Shown here: positions 11,129 to 22,733 of the stretch, piece after piece
How the letters are laid out: every line of letters starts with the position of its first letter
Numbering within the stretch: position 1 is the stretch's first letter
Assembly: GCA_021401465.1 (NCBI GenBank)
Contig: JADDMT010000025.1
Location: 62,001 to 126,000, forward strand
Direction of reading: 5' to 3'
Source of the DNA: Teratosphaeria epicoccoides
Lineage: Eukaryota; Ascomycota; Dothideomycetes; Mycosphaerellales; Teratosphaeriaceae
Length of the DNA: 64,000 nucleotides
The notes under the pieces: generated by a model
Seen by the model: the letters and a program-made list of their open reading frames with translations, nothing else
The model's database searches: none
What the model was told of the DNA's origin: nothing
Program-made: the position numbers and the translations under genes

Positions 11129-11647
11129 GTTGGGCTATCGGACCGTCGTGTGCTGCCGTCGAGGCTCGTGATTACGGCTTCTTTGCCTGTGAGGATGTAT
11201 TTCAGGTGGCAAGGTGGGGGAGAGGCGAGGGGAATGACTCCATATGTGCTTTGTCGTATTTCAGACGAATCACAGTTGACGCCGCAGGAGAATGGTCGTA
11301 TATGTATGAAGCCGCTGAGTCGAAAGCGAAACTTCAAACGAGGGCGAACATGAAGTGACGCCAGCGGGGCGGCCGGAGCCTTGGCGGCGGTCTCGGTCGG
11401 CGCTGGGGAAAGGTAAGTCCGATAGTTAGACCAGCTTGCGACGCATGTGAACATGAACTTCAAGGCATTTGAAACCTCACGAGCTGTCTTTCACTGTAAG
11501 CAACCCCACACCATCAAGAATTCGGTGCACGTTCCCAGTCACCAGCGCCGAACTCCCATTGACAATCCACAGCACCTCGCCCAACGAAACAAACCACGCC
11601 CTCAGCCCACCCAACCACCACCCTTCAGACCCTCCGATTCCACCAGA
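11129..11647. promoter_or_regulatory. divergent spacer between TMA46 and OST4
   Basis: A 519-bp region between two start codons on opposite strands. It must contain both promoters and leaders. No canonical TATA box was recognised. Confidence 0.5.
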
Positions 11648-11818
11648 ATGATCAGCGACAGCTCGCTGTATTCCTTGGCAATCGCCCTGGGCTCCGCCGC
11701 CATGCTCTTGATCGTCCTCTACCACTTCCTCGAAATCAACGCCAAAGATACCAAGGAAACCCATGCAACGATCAGCAGCGAGCGGAAAGCCGATGCCCTG
11801 CCTGCGACGGCGAGATGA
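11648..11818 (+). CDS. OST4: oligosaccharyltransferase subunit Ost4
   Basis: Very small gene, 56 aa. The N-terminal 32 residues MISDSSLYSLAIALG / SAAMLLIVLYHFLEINA match the single-helix Ost4 subunit, which stabilises Stt3 and Ost3/6 in the ER oligosaccharyltransferase. The tail after residue 32 is a polar extension, longer than the yeast protein (36 aa) and common in filamentous fungi. The frame is open further upstream, but the hydrophobic helix begins right after this ATG, as in the family. Confidence 0.9.
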   Translation: MISDSSLYSLAIALGSAAMLLIVLYHFLEINAKDTKETHATISSERKADALPATAR

Positions 11819-12238
11819 GCTTCAAAATAGCGGTGCTATGAAGATGACGATGTGCACGGTGTTGAGCTCGAATCTGGTCAAATTGAAAATGTGACAGAAA
11901 GTCGAGGTCTGCGGTGTTGAGTGATGGGGAGCGCGGTTCGCAGGGTCAGGCTGAAGCGTTATTGTAGGGGCTGGGGCGAGGACACTTGGCATAGAAGAGC
12001 GGGAGTTGTGTAAGTTTGGCATTGGGAACCGGCGCGAACGGCGCCGAGATCCCCGAAGCTCGTATATGAGAGCAAAAGCAAGCTTATACAATATCATCAT
12101 CTTCTGATAATGTTATGGGTATCGAAGGCAACTGCTGTAAAATCCGCGAAAGCTGAAGTCGGGAAATATATGCCTTTCGAAACTTGACATCCTCAATCAT
12201 GATCAAATTCAGTTCCAATGCCCATGGACCACGCAGCT
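11819..12238. other. intergenic, convergent 3' ends
   Basis: Spacer between OST4 and the 3' end of the large AT-hook gene. No feature is seen. Confidence 0.5.
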
Positions 12239-15200
12239 TCAAGCTGCCTCCTTACCATCACCGTCCGGCGGCGGCATATCATCACTGTCAATCTCATCTT
12301 CGAAATCCTCATCATCCAAGAACCCCGACCGCCGCTTCCCATTCGCGAGAGTGCTCCCAATTTTCTCCATAACCACACCAACCTGCTTCTTATGATCCTC
12401 CAGCTTCTTATGATCCTCCGCAGCCTTGCGCTCATCCTTCGTCATGCCTGTATACCCACCCACGGGCGGACGTCCACGACGAATTAAATTCGGCATGACC
12501 TGGGATGTGGCCTCCGGGTGATATGGTCTAATGATCGGAGTGACAGAGCGGCCTTGCGCATCAGATAGGTATGTTTCAGAATCAGTGGCGTTCGCGTCCG
12601 AGCGTGGTCCATCCCCTAGCGTCCAAGCAATTGGCTGAATGTGCTCATCAACATGCTTCACCCAGCTCTGGATATCCTGAAAAGACGCAGGCCGGTCTGC
12701 TGATTTGCCGTTACTCTTTCCCTCCCTGCATGACTCCCACAGGCATTTGTAGTCTCCCGTCTCGTCATCAGGTTGACCGTGCAGCCTGATGACGTGCTTC
12801 TTGAGGATACCTAAGTTATGCAACTCAGCTTTGCATCCACGCCATTGACACTTAAACACTGGATACCTACCAGGAAGATCAGCAGAAGCGTACAACAAAG
12901 TGCTACCAGGCTTACTTAGGCTCAGGTCCTGCAGACGCCTGGGGCGCGAATTTCTTGGGGGGAGCCTTGTTCGGTGGCAGCCCAGCAGCCTCGCGGGAGT
13001 GAATATCCTTGCGCCAGCCGACCGGACGACCCTTCTTCTTGATCACATTTCCATTCTCATCGAGCTGACGGAAAGCCGAGTAGCCAATTGGCTGGCCGGC
13101 AGCGCCTCCGGGCGCAGGTGCAGACTTGGGAGTCCCGTTTACAGGCGCTTGCCGCAACGGGGTGCCGGCGGCCCGTTGACGCTCGCCTTCACCCGCATCT
13201 GCAACGCCAGCAGGTAGGCTATGCCGCGCCGGCCTGCCACGCCGCTTCTTGATCCGACCGGCTTTGCCGTTGGTGGGCGGCGCATATACATTCACGAAGG
13301 ACACAGTCCCATCACCATGGTTGACCTGTTGTCGCTCGACGTGACGAGCGCTGGAATCGTTCACATCTCCTTCGTCGTCGGCATCAGCTGGGTCGTCTCC
13401 AGCGAGCAGCGCCGTTTGAGCAGCTGGTAGAGGCATCTTCGATTTGGCTCGGCTTTGGTTCACTTTGAGCGTGCTGGGATCGATGATGTCCCATCGGATG
13501 GTGGACAAGTCACTCTTGTTTGCGGTTCCCTCGTAGGATCCGCCTCGCTCGGCTAGGAGCCTCGACATTGTTGCTAGATGTCCATTCAATCCACGCATTT
13601 CCGGGTGTCTTCCAGTCGCGAGAAGGACGTCACGAGCAATTGTCCGAGGGTCGTAGCGGCTCTTCCGAGCAACGCGGTCACGCATGATTGGTTCGACTAA
13701 CATCTTACCGCGGACACGCTCTTGTTGCAACTGTTCTTGTGATGGGCCTTTTGGTTTTATTGGCGGTGCCGGATGATTCGAGGGGACGGTTGAGCTTGGG
13801 CGCGGCAGCATGTTGGCAGTTGGTGCTACGGATGATGAACCTTGCCCAAACGTTGATGGGGTTTGCTGACCAGGTCTGTAGAAGTCACGCGCGGCCATGG
13901 GTTGGCTGATATGAGACTTTGAATCTTGGCTCCTGCTTTGCTGTGTCGCTTGGAAACCATTAAGGCCACTAGTGCCGGCCATCATTTTCTTTGGCGGTCC
14001 ATCGTCATCTGAATCATCTTGTGCAGTGAGATCAACCAGATCGCCAAACGTGCGCTTCCTGGCGGCCTCTTCTTTGTTGGCTGGAGGTTTAGGCGGTTCT
14101 TCGACAACCTCTGGCTTAGCCTCTGACGGCTGAGAGTGCGATGGGGGTCTACTGCCGCTGGCAACTGGAGTGCTGGGTGTCGCTGCGTGTTGGGGCGGAG
14201 CTTGCGCCTCTGGTAGAGTGGAGTGGTGAGCTGGCGGCTGAACTGGGCCTCCAACAGGGACAGGCGGGATGACATTGCCCATTCTGTTGACCTCACGTGC
14301 AGCATCGGCCAGAGGGGTGAAGGAGGGCATCTCGTAGTCGACAGTGCCCCCGGATGCAGCTTTCGGTTTCCGCCCTTTCTTATTGGGCACGTCGACTCTG
14401 CTGGGCTGAGCAGCAGTACTGACTACAGCTGCTTTTGCAGTGCCCTTGATGCCATCCGGGACCTTGTTCAGAAGCTCCCGGGCAAGCAACGTGCGGTCGA
14501 AGCGAAAACCAAGCCGCTCGAACGCCTCGCACAGACGCACATACGACGGGTTGCCTTCTAACAGCCTAAGAACCTCGTCGCGTGCGAGACTTTTACCGCT
14601 GTTCTCGGGCAGACTTGTCAGCCATCTGGCGGCCGCGTCAGCGATTGTGCCTTTCTGGTGAGGTGACCAGAGCGAGTGTGTTGCTGTGGGCGCGGCAGCG
14701 GAGGGCGCTGCTTTTGGAGCAGAAGCAGCTTTGGGTGGCGACGCGGCCTTTGGAGGCGGTAGCTTTTTGAAAGGCCTGAAGTCCGCACTTCGTCCAGCCG
14801 ACGGAGCAGCGGTACTGCTATCCGGCGCCGGTCTGCTCGGCAGACTGTCCGCGGGCGTCGATACAGGTGGCGGTGCTGCTGCAGGCACTTTTGGATGCGG
14901 CGATTGCGACGCAGCATGACTCGTGCGCTCTTCCTCCCATAATTTGGCTAGCATTGCGGGATTTTTGGCATTGAACTCCCTCATTTTCTTGAACATGGCC
15001 CTCATCTCGGCTTCCTCGTCGTTCAGAGGTGGCGATGCCGGCCCGTTCATGCTCCCACTTGACGCCATCTGCTGAAGCGTGCTCGCCGCGCTAGCTGCAC
15101 TTTTGTTCTGTTTCTTTTGTTCCTTGGCCTTCCTCCTCTGCTCTGCTTTGCGCTCGAACTCAGCCTTCTTCTTAGCGGCCTCTGCTTCTGCCATCTGTCG

Positions 15201-16040
15201 GTCCTCTTCAGCCTTCCTCTCCGCCGCTATACGATCCTCCTCAGCTTTGCGCGCCTCTTCCTCTGCCTTATGCGCAGCTTCTTGTTCCTCACGTTTCCTC
15301 CGCTTTTCAGCTTCAATCCTCGCTTGACGCTGGCGCTCTGCGCGGTCGTCATAGACCTGTGACGGGTTCACGGTCGCAGCAGATGGCTCGACTGAACCAC
15401 TTTGCCGCCGCTGGTGCTGGTGCTGATGCTGCAGATTTTGCGCTGCGAGCTGGGGAGAAGGTTGATGCGAAGCACGAGAGTTTTGCTGGGCCTGAATAGC
15501 GTGAAGCGGACTGGCATATCTTTGAGGCGGTTGCACTGTCGAGCTGGAAGTGCCGTGCGAGCTCTGAAACGCTTGTGGGTTGTATGAGCTGGAAGCTGCT
15601 GTACTTTGTTGCTCGGGGACATTCAGCCTGCCATAGTTGCTCGAATTGCCTGGCGGATTGGCATAGAGTGGTGAATTGTTCTCTTGCGTCCTGTTGTTGG
15701 TCGGATATCCTGGATAGCTTGCAGTAGCATTGCCCCAAGACGAAGCAGCGTATGTAGCGCTATTGCTTTGCGCGTTCGATGTGCCCAAGCTGCTCAACGC
15801 TGCAGTTGCCGCGCGGTTTGTGTTTGAACTTTGAGCAGGCTGAGAGTACTGCTGTTGCTGCTGGTTGCCATACGAATTGCCGTAATTATAGCCTGTGCTC
15901 GGATAATTGGTCAAAGTCGCGCTCGGGTATGATGCTGAAGACGTGGATTGTTGTTGGTAGGTGTAGCCCGTTGGCTGCTGGTTTGACTGGCTTCCCACGG
16001 GATCGTAGTAGTTGCCATACTGATTGTTGTAAGGAGCCAT
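12239..16040 (-). CDS. large Q-rich protein with AT-hooks and C2H2 zinc finger
   Basis: Two exons, 16040-12916 and 12866-12239, joined by a 49-nt intron (phase 2), give 1250 aa. From the N-terminus there is a Tyr/Gln/Asn/Ser-rich region of about 220 residues, a charged coiled coil (roughly 230-320, EAEKRRKREEQEAAHKAEEE type), a short helical block MFKKMREFNAKNPAMLAKLW, a Pro/Ala-rich region, and a helical segment LRLLEGNPSYVRLCEAFERL. Basic AT-hook-like motifs follow (KKRRGRPARHS, KKKGRPVGWRKD, RRGRPPVGGY), with a C2H2 unit CQWRGCKAELHNLGILKKHVIRLH between the second and third. The Q-rich activation-like region plus minor-groove hooks suggests a chromatin or transcription factor. I do not recognise a named gene. 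The ATG at 16040 is used; the GTG two codons upstream is not needed. Confidence 0.8.
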
Positions 16041-16468
16041 GTTCACAGTCTATCTTGACTCTGCGATTTTGTCCCACTAAACACGGGATAGTGAGTTCAA
16101 CCGCCAACGCCGAGCTCGTGCCTTGGGCGTGCCAGACTGACAGTGAGGCCGTGGTAGTGAAGGAGAGTTGCATGAGTGAAGGACGACAGCGTTACTCAGC
16201 GGCCTGCGCGGGGGGGCTACCGCATTCTGTTCGCTAATGTCAGCGAGGACGAGATGGCAGTTGCCTTCCAAACAACAAGCAGCGGCGACGACGCGCGCAG
16301 CTCTGCGAGAGTGGTCGGGACTGGGGAGGAACATCCGAAACTAGTGCCAATCTGGTTAGCGCGCACACAGTGGCCCAATTTTGAACTCGCACATTTCTCC
16401 GAACTTTCCACAGCAGAGTCACCAACAACAAGGCAACAAGTTTCCGTCCCCCATCGCCAACCGCCAAG
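16041..16468. promoter_or_regulatory. divergent spacer before RPL26
   Basis: A 428-bp region between the AT-hook protein start and the RPL26 start. It should contain both promoters. The pyrimidine-rich run just before the RPL26 ATG is as expected for a ribosomal-protein leader. Confidence 0.5.
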
Positions 16469-16994
16469 ATGACAAAGATCAACACCAATCTGCACTCCAG
16501 CCGGAGGAAGAGCCGTAAGGCTCACTTCTCCGCCCCGTCCAGCGTTCGCCGAGTCGTCATGAGCGCACCTCTGTCCAAGGGTACAATCTGCATAGCTACC
16601 ATATGCAATGTATCATCCCATGCTGACAGCTTGTAGAACTGAGGGAGAAACACAACGTATGATCATCGCATGCACATGATGTGTTACGCCCATCCTAACA
16701 CATCTATTGCAGGTTCGCGCGATCCCAATCCGCAAGGACGATGAGGTCGTCATTAAGCGCGGCTCCAATAAGGGTCGTGAGGGCAAGGTCGTCTCCGTCT
16801 ATCGCCTCAAGTACGTGATCCACGTCGAGCGCGTCACTAGAGAGAAGAGCAACGGCCAGAGCGTGCCAATTGGCATTGCGCCGAGCAAGGTTGAGATCAC
16901 CAAGCTCAAGCTCGACAAGGACAGGGAGACCATCATTGAGAGGATCAGCGAGGGTCGGCAAGCCAATAAGAAGAAGACGTCGGAGAAGGCATAG
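16469..16994 (+). CDS. RPL26: 60S ribosomal protein L26 (uL24)
   Basis: Three exons, 16469-16580, 16637-16656 and 16713-16994, give 137 aa. The second exon is only 20 nt and encodes the residues ELREKHN together with one split base. The N-terminus MTKINTNLHSSRRKSRKAHF, the middle RAIPIRKDDEVVIKRGSNKG (KOW motif) and EGKVVSVYRLKYVIHVERVT are diagnostic of eukaryotic L26, which sits near the peptide exit tunnel. The phases close only if the micro-exon is included. Confidence 0.95.
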
Positions 16995-18198
16995 ATGAGG
17001 TGTCACGAGAGGTGCTGTGACAGTACAGTTGGTGTACTGCTTGCCCTCACTGGCTACTTGTCTACGCAAGCAGGAGTCAGGCGCAGCTGGCATTCTACAC
17101 CATAACGATACCACGGATGGCGAGTTCATATGAAAGCAATCCCGAAAACCGGCTCGCTTTGACCATGTCACAGTTACATGTGTGTGTCCGCATTTCTCCC
17201 ATATTCACCGCTAGGATTATCTACTGGGCAGCCTGTCTCTCGTGGCTATCAACAGTTATACGACTAGCGAAGAAAGAAATGCAGGTTGCTTCGCTTCCTT
17301 TCCTCGCCTGCAGAGCGCTTCTGGACCTCCGTGATAGCAGCGCTTTGATGGTGAGGTACATCCAATCCGGCTGGGTGGTCGTCATCGTCGACCTGCAGCA
17401 TAAGTTCGTAAATCACGTCCTAATGCCAGCTAGTTTCTTTCGTAGATTGCGACTTCTTTCTCACTCCCACTTGGCCTCGGAAGGTGCGGTTTGCCATCAA
17501 TTTGGCTCCTGTGAAGCCGCGATCGTGCAGCTTCGTGATCATACCTGCCAGCCAACTGGTTGTGTTTCTCGTCGACAACACGAGCCTGTCCATCAAGCGG
17601 TCACCCGTGCTACAAGAGCAGGATCAAAGCACACTCGACAGCACAGCCAATCAGTGATCCATTTTGACACAACCAAAGGCAGCATTACTACAACAGCCAC
17701 CAGCTTTGCCAAGCGGGCTTCGTTCGAGCAATCACCTCTAGTGGCTCATCAGGACAGCACCCAGATCGACGTTAGAACGGACTGCATGGCACCATCAGCA
17801 AGTACAACGACGTGCTCAGGCTTGGACACCTCGACGCGAAGAATTGATTGAAGTCATTCAGAGGCATTCTCTCAATTCATGTAAATACTCCTCCGACTGA
17901 CTTGCGATCCGTGCGGTCCATGAAACTCCTGCTTTGTCATATTTCTTCTGGTACGAAGTTGCTGGAGCAGGCCTGGCTTGATCCGGATCGACGGCTCCCC
18001 TAATTGTGTTGATCTCACCCTTTCCACCAACGATAACGTCGTCGAAATAGTTTGCGAGTGTCAGTAAGCAGACAGTCCCACTCGACCAAGGAGTCAATCC
18101 TATCGAAAAATCCATGTTGCGTGTTCGTTGACCAACAGTGTGTGGTTCGTGACATCCTTGCCGTGATGCGTCTGCCACTTGCGCTCGATGAGAAAGGT
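16995..18198. other. intergenic with an unsupported 244-codon ORF
   Basis: A plus-strand ORF (17117-17851, ATG start) is open but has no recognisable domain, and its composition looks random. On the minus strand around 17290-17540 there is a segment reading VDDDDHPAGLDVPHH and ANRTFRGQVGVRKKS that looks more protein-like, interrupted by a TAG. It could be the tail of a decayed or unmodelled gene. I do not call either. Confidence 0.3.
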
Positions 18199-18363
18199 CT
18201 AGATATAGGCGGCGTGGATGCTGCCTGGGATACATTCGAAGAAGCAAAGGATAATGTTGCAGAAGTCGATGCCGAAGCCTTCGGTGAACCGGACGGCTGC
18301 GGGCGGGATGAAGAAGAGGCTCAGGATGAATCCGAAAGTTTGGGCGCCGAAGTATTTGCGCAT
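18199..18363 (-). CDS. PMP3/UPF0057-type stress-related plasma-membrane peptide
   Basis: 54-aa ORF, the length of yeast Pmp3 (55 aa). Two hydrophobic helices are joined by a polar loop: FGFILSLFFIPPAAVRF, then FGIDFCNIILCFFECIPGS and IHAAYI at the end. The PP in the first helix, the FxxDFxxNIxL pattern and IPGxIHAxYI are the family signature. Such proteolipids affect membrane potential and cation tolerance. It is small, intronless in this model, and starts at the ATG at 18363. Confidence 0.85.
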   Translation of the reverse strand: MRKYFGAQTFGFILSLFFIPPAAVRFTEGFGIDFCNIILCFFECIPGSIHAAYI

Positions 18364-19270
18364 GGTGTGGTATTGGTACAGGTATGCTGGTGGTAGGCGA
18401 GGAGGCTCTGTACTGGGTGTTGGACAGAAGTTCAAATGGACCGATACGGCCAGGAAAGATAGAGCGCCTGGACGACGCGACTCGACTGCCACTTGCATAT
18501 TGCTATGATCCTTGAATGAATGCGTTCTACAAGCCCGCATTGTCGTGGCGCTTGGATGGCAGCCGAACAACGCCAACCCTGACATATCGTCGAATGTAAG
18601 TACTGCAGCCATTCGTCCTCAAATGCTAAACTTTAGCATCATGGTACGCATCATAAGGAAGGTTTGTATTATTAGCATAGCAATCTGGACATGTCTCGCT
18701 CACTAAAAGGCCTCGCCTGATACTCACGTGGGTCCGCTCAAGTGACGGCCATTCTCGTCGATAAGGGGCGTAAGTGCAGGCCAACCTGAAACTTGATTGC
18801 GTCAATGTGTTGTTAATGATATGTGTCTCAGATGAAGGGAGATAGAACTGCGTGATTTTTTTGGCAGTTCGGAGCGAATGCAGACTGTGTCGAGGAACAC
18901 GCTCTCTAACCTTTCAATCCTGGCACGAGATAACAAGGTTCCGCCGACTGACCGTCTTGTCAAGATGGCCACCAATGCTTCGACTCAAGAGACAAGGCAA
19001 GCAACGGAAGGGGTTCAATGACGCATTATTGCCTCAGCCTGAACGCATGCATCTGAGACCATTCTCCCTTACGAGCAGGCTTCTTGCTCTTCTGCGCAAT
19101 TGTGACCATCATGATCCAATCCGCGTCGATGCCATAGCCTGTGCGGCGTATTACAATCTCAATTCGGCGGCATGTACCGGCCCGGATACGTCGAGCGCCA
19201 ATTTGCTGAGACGCTACACGTTAGGCGTGCCTTCCTAGTTCAGTAGGCTGCTTCCACAGACAGCCCACCT
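18364..19270. other. intergenic, no gene seen
   Basis: About 0.9 kb upstream of the PMP3-type gene and downstream of the CZIB gene. Only short ORFs without domains are present. Confidence 0.45.
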
Positions 19271-19976
19271 CTACGCCCGTCTGATCTCCCACTTCATGTT
19301 CTCAATGCTCACTTCTTCGCCCGCCTTCTCGTCGTAGTCGTACCAGTCGCCCTCGGTCAGATCGATGTCGGCGAATTTCGTTCCCGACTCAACGCCTGTC
19401 GCCTTCCATGCTCCCTGTGGCGGTCAATATCGCTGTCGCTTACTCGCGCAAAACTCACAGCGTGAGTTCCAAGACTCACATCAGGCTTGAACTCGACAAA
19501 CTCCAGGCCTCTACAGTCGATCGTGATGATGTTTTGAGCTTTAGCTGGGCTTTGCTGTCTGTAGGCCTTTGGTGCATCCGCAATGTTGGCTGAATGTTCT
19601 CGCTACGTGGCCATCAATATTACCGTCATGTCAATGGACTATATCTATTCTGCCAACCTTGCAGTTCTTGCATTTCCAGACAAAGTTGGCTTCGCCTCTG
19701 CTGCCTGACTGCTCGTTCGTCTCCTGCAAGCAGTGAGGATGCAATTTGAGAGAAAAAAAATCCAATGCTCAGACATACGAATCGGCTTACAGAGACCCAG
19801 TTTGGGTGCACTTCACGACATGATGTACATTGAACCTTGAAAGTGTAGTAAAAAGGCGTCTGCTCGGAATCCTCGGGCTGGAGATCGGTCACTCTGCGTG
19901 GATCAGTCCTGTGTAAGATCTGAATTGTTTGAATAACATACCCATTGAGCTCTACTGTGAGTGCGAGAGCCAACAT
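19271..19976 (-). CDS. CXXC zinc-binding protein (CZIB/UPF0587, DUF866)
   Basis: Five short exons, 19976-19942, 19893-19791, 19723-19658, 19602-19480 and 19414-19271, sum to 471 nt and 156 aa with all phases consistent; the human homologue has 160 aa. Visible hallmarks are the first CxxC in KVQCTSCREVHPNW, the second in WKCKNCK, then IDCRGLEFVEFKPD and the closing block GVESGTKFADIDL / TEGDWYDYDEKAGE. The protein is a conserved eukaryotic zinc-binding factor of poorly defined role. The donor of intron 3 (GTTGGC) is weak but forced by phase and family alignment. No single ORF in the region shows the gene. Confidence 0.88.
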
Positions 19977-20306
19977 CTTGTGTTGGTAGCAGGTCGTGCG
20001 ATGACATTGATGGTATGGAAGGCGTGTGCCTGCGGCCTCGGGTCTGGCTCGGTCTTTCACATGCAGCTGGGACTTGGTGCCTGCAATCTTGCTGAAATCT
20101 CAACTTCTTTCACAAACGCACGTCGCTGTCGCCTGGACGCTGCAGCACAAGTGCGCGGTCCTCGATTGTCGTACATTCGATCTGCTCGTCATGCTCGTGA
20201 GTCAGGACAGACAACTTCACCAAGCCGTCAGGAAATGCGGTAAGTGTAAAGCTTCACCAGGGTGAACCATTGGGTGCGAGATTCGTTAGGAGATTGGAAA
20301 TCAATC

Positions 20307-21461
20307 ATGGCGCGTACTTTGCCTTGGCTTGTGAAGGGGAACAAGGACAAGAGCGGTGTGACAGGATCCTCATCGCTGGCACCAAAGCGAAAACGGGATG
20401 CAATGCCAGGCGACCTGGTGGACGAAGATCTGAATACGACTGGCGTTTCCACTCCTGAAGGACGCAAGAAGATCAGGTCAGGACGCGCAGCTTCCTCGTC
20501 TCCGCCGCCAGCACCGGAGGAGGCGCCGCCAGTAGAGTACATGCGCGAGGGCTTGACTCGGGACGACGCATGGATGATGGTAGAGGACGAATTCTACTCC
20601 ACGGCCCAGGTCTTCACCAAGCACATCCATCACGCGGAATATGTGCGGCTTAAGAAGCGCGCAAAGGCTCGCGGTTTGAACACTTTGCCAGAAATCGCGA
20701 GGCCGACGGACGGTAGGACGGCGCAAAGCATGGGAACAAAGCTGGGTCTGGAGGCGATGGAGCGCAGTAAGCAGATTCAGAGCAATCTCAGGGAGATTGA
20801 CAGCGATGAAGAAGAGGATGAGTACATGCATGATCCTCAGCTGGCTATGCTCATGACTGGACCCCAGAGCAATGGCCAGGATTTGAGAGGCATTGCACAG
20901 CCAAGGTCGAATACGCGGGCTGCAGCTGGTTTCTCTAGGAGTCCTAAAAAGCCCAAAGCGCCGGTAGACAAGCCCTCCTATGGTCTAGAGAAGGCTGCTG
21001 CGAAGCACTCGACAATTTTGGTGCAAGCCGAGGACGCTGACAGCGAGACTGATAACGATGATCTCGATGCGCCGCCTCGTGCAAAGAAAACCGTCCAGAC
21101 TAACACGAATGAACGTCCCACGCAATTTGGAAACACTGTCGTTGCGAGCGGCGCGTCCACCGTCGTCACACAATTCAGCAAGACTTCAACTGGCAGATCT
21201 GAAAAGAGAGGCAAGAGCCAAGATACTACCTTCATATGGGCAAGGAAGAGCAAAGACAGGCGCACACCGATTGACACTCAGGTCAAAGCCGAGCCAGCGT
21301 CACACGCTAAGGCAGAACGTAATTTGGCATTTGACGAGTTCGCAGACCCGCCGCGAAAAATTGGCATTCTGGCGAAGCTAAAGGCAGCACGCGAGAAAAA
21401 AGAGCGAGAAAATATGAAAGACGAAAACGAACTCGGTGATGTGCCGACATTTCTGATCTGA
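20307..21461 (+). CDS. hypothetical nuclear-looking protein
   Basis: Intronless 384-aa ORF beginning at ATG 20307. It is rich in Lys, Glu and Ser, with basic clusters (PKRKRD near residue 27, GRKKIR near 55) that look like nuclear localisation signals and acidic serine patches (DSDEEEDEY). A more conserved-looking helical block, MMVEDEFYSTAQVFTKHIH followed by HAEYVRLKKRAK, sits around residues 90-125. The C-terminus RKIGILAKLKAAREKKER is basic and helical. I do not recognise the family. The overall look is a disordered fungal nuclear protein, perhaps a nucleolar or repair adaptor, but no function is claimed. Confidence 0.75.
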   Translation: MARTLPWLVKGNKDKSGVTGSSSLAPKRKRDAMPGDLVDEDLNTTGVSTPEGRKKIRSGRAASSSPPPAPEEAPPVEYMREGLTRDDAWMMVEDEFYSTAQVFTKHIHHAEYVRLKKRAKARGLNTLPEIARPTDGRTAQSMGTKLGLEAMERSKQIQSNLREIDSDEEEDEYMHDPQLAMLMTGPQSNGQDLRGIAQPRSNTRAAAGFSRSPKKPKAPVDKPSYGLEKAAAKHSTILVQAEDADSETDNDDLDAPPRAKKTVQTNTNERPTQFGNTVVASGASTVVTQFSKTSTGRSEKRGKSQDTTFIWARKSKDRRTPIDTQVKAEPASHAKAERNLAFDEFADPPRKIGILAKLKAAREKKERENMKDENELGDVPTFLI

Positions 21462-21469
21462 AATCTGGG

Positions 21470-22267
21470 CTACCACTTCTCGAGCATCGGTCTGATGTCT
21501 ACCTCGTTTGTAAAGCACCTCTTGCTTTGAGTATGCAGGTCCCAGTAGGTCTGCGCAATGTCGTCCGCACCAATCTTGGCCTCTGGTGGCATGTCCTTCA
21601 ACCACTCTTTCGTTCTGGGGATGTCGATGACGCCGTCGATGACCGCGTGCGCTACGTGGACGCCTTTGGGCGCGAATTCTTTGGCAATGCTGGTAGAGAG
21701 AGCACGCATGGCAAACTTGGCGGACGCAAACGAGGACATTTGGGCGTTGGCTTTGATCGACGCAGTCGCGCCGGTGAAGATGAGGGTAGGTGGATACTTG
21801 GCGCCGCTGTCATCGGCATACTTCACGAGGCCTGGAAGAATAGCCTGCGAGAAGAGGAAGGCACCGCGACTGTGAATGTTAGCATGTGCATTGTTTTGCC
21901 TCCGATCTTGTCAGTGGACTTACACACTGACTTCCCAGCCGACTTGGAGGTCCTCCACAATCATATCCAACAATGGCTTGCGCACAAACCGGCCACTGGC
22001 GTTGAAGACTGCCGCTGCGATAGGAGCGCCCTGGAATTCCTGCTCAATCTTGCTGAAAGCGTGCTTCATGCTCTCTTGGCTGGACACATCGGTGCTGATG
22101 CCAATTGCCTTGCCACCATTCTTGTTGATCTCCTGCACCAAGCTCTCGAAGTTCTCTGGGTTGCGTGCAAGGAGTGCGACTGGGTATGCAGCAGCAAATC
22201 GACGAGCGACCGCGGCACCGGTTCCTGGGCCGACGCCAGCGACGATTGCGATAGCTTTAGAAGACAT
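21470..22267 (-). CDS. short-chain dehydrogenase/reductase, atypical active site
   Basis: Two exons, 22267-21924 and 21869-21470, give 247 aa, normal for classical SDRs. The Rossmann glycine motif is GVGPGTGAAVARRF at residues 10-23, with an acidic turn STDVSSQ near residue 60 and the NAS motif (VFNASGRF). The active-site region reads FTGATASIKA then SSFASAKFA, so the canonical YxxxK is FxxxK, with Phe (TTT) where the catalytic Tyr belongs. The Lys is present. It is either non-catalytic or uses a different mechanism. It ends 8 bp from the convergent hypothetical gene at 21461, so the 3' UTRs must overlap. Substrate unknown. Confidence 0.9.
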
Positions 22268-22733
22268 GATGGTATGGTGTTGCGAAAAGTGAATGCGTAT
22301 GATGCTGTTATATTGCAGGTCAGGATGCTGACGTAGAGACGCATTGATTAGCAATGATCACTTTGACTGAATCCCCGAGGCCGGCGCAAAGGCCGAATGG
22401 CGTCAGAGGAGATCACTAATTGCTGCAAGCTTCCTGCAGCTCAAGTCAGCTTTTTATGACAGGGTGGATAGTGAGCCGCACCGCACGTGTCGAATCCCAG
22501 GTGTGCCATTTATGTCTCCAATCAATCAATGGGTTGGACAGTCAACTACACGCCCTTGACGCCTGCCGAATCAGGGACGGCCGACAAGTCAGTAGTCGAA
22601 TTGATTATGTCTTCTGAGACCTTGGAGTCGTCGGCTGCGAGATTAAGTGGTACTTATTCAATGCAACGCCACTGATTTCGCGTAGGTCTGTTCAACATTA
22701 CCAGGTCATCGAGCTACACAATACCCCATTCAT
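22268..22733. other. intergenic, no gene seen
   Basis: Promoter side of the dehydrogenase and 3' flank of the permease remnant. No further feature is seen. Confidence 0.4.

Noticed and set aside
17117..17851. 244-codon plus-strand ORF after RPL26
   Set aside because: ATG-initiated but with random-looking composition, no domain and no supporting context. The opposite strand looks at least as coding-like in part.
17858..18247. 129-codon minus-strand ORF overlapping the PMP3-type gene
   Set aside because: In another frame, no domain; the small PMP3-type ORF has the clear family signature.
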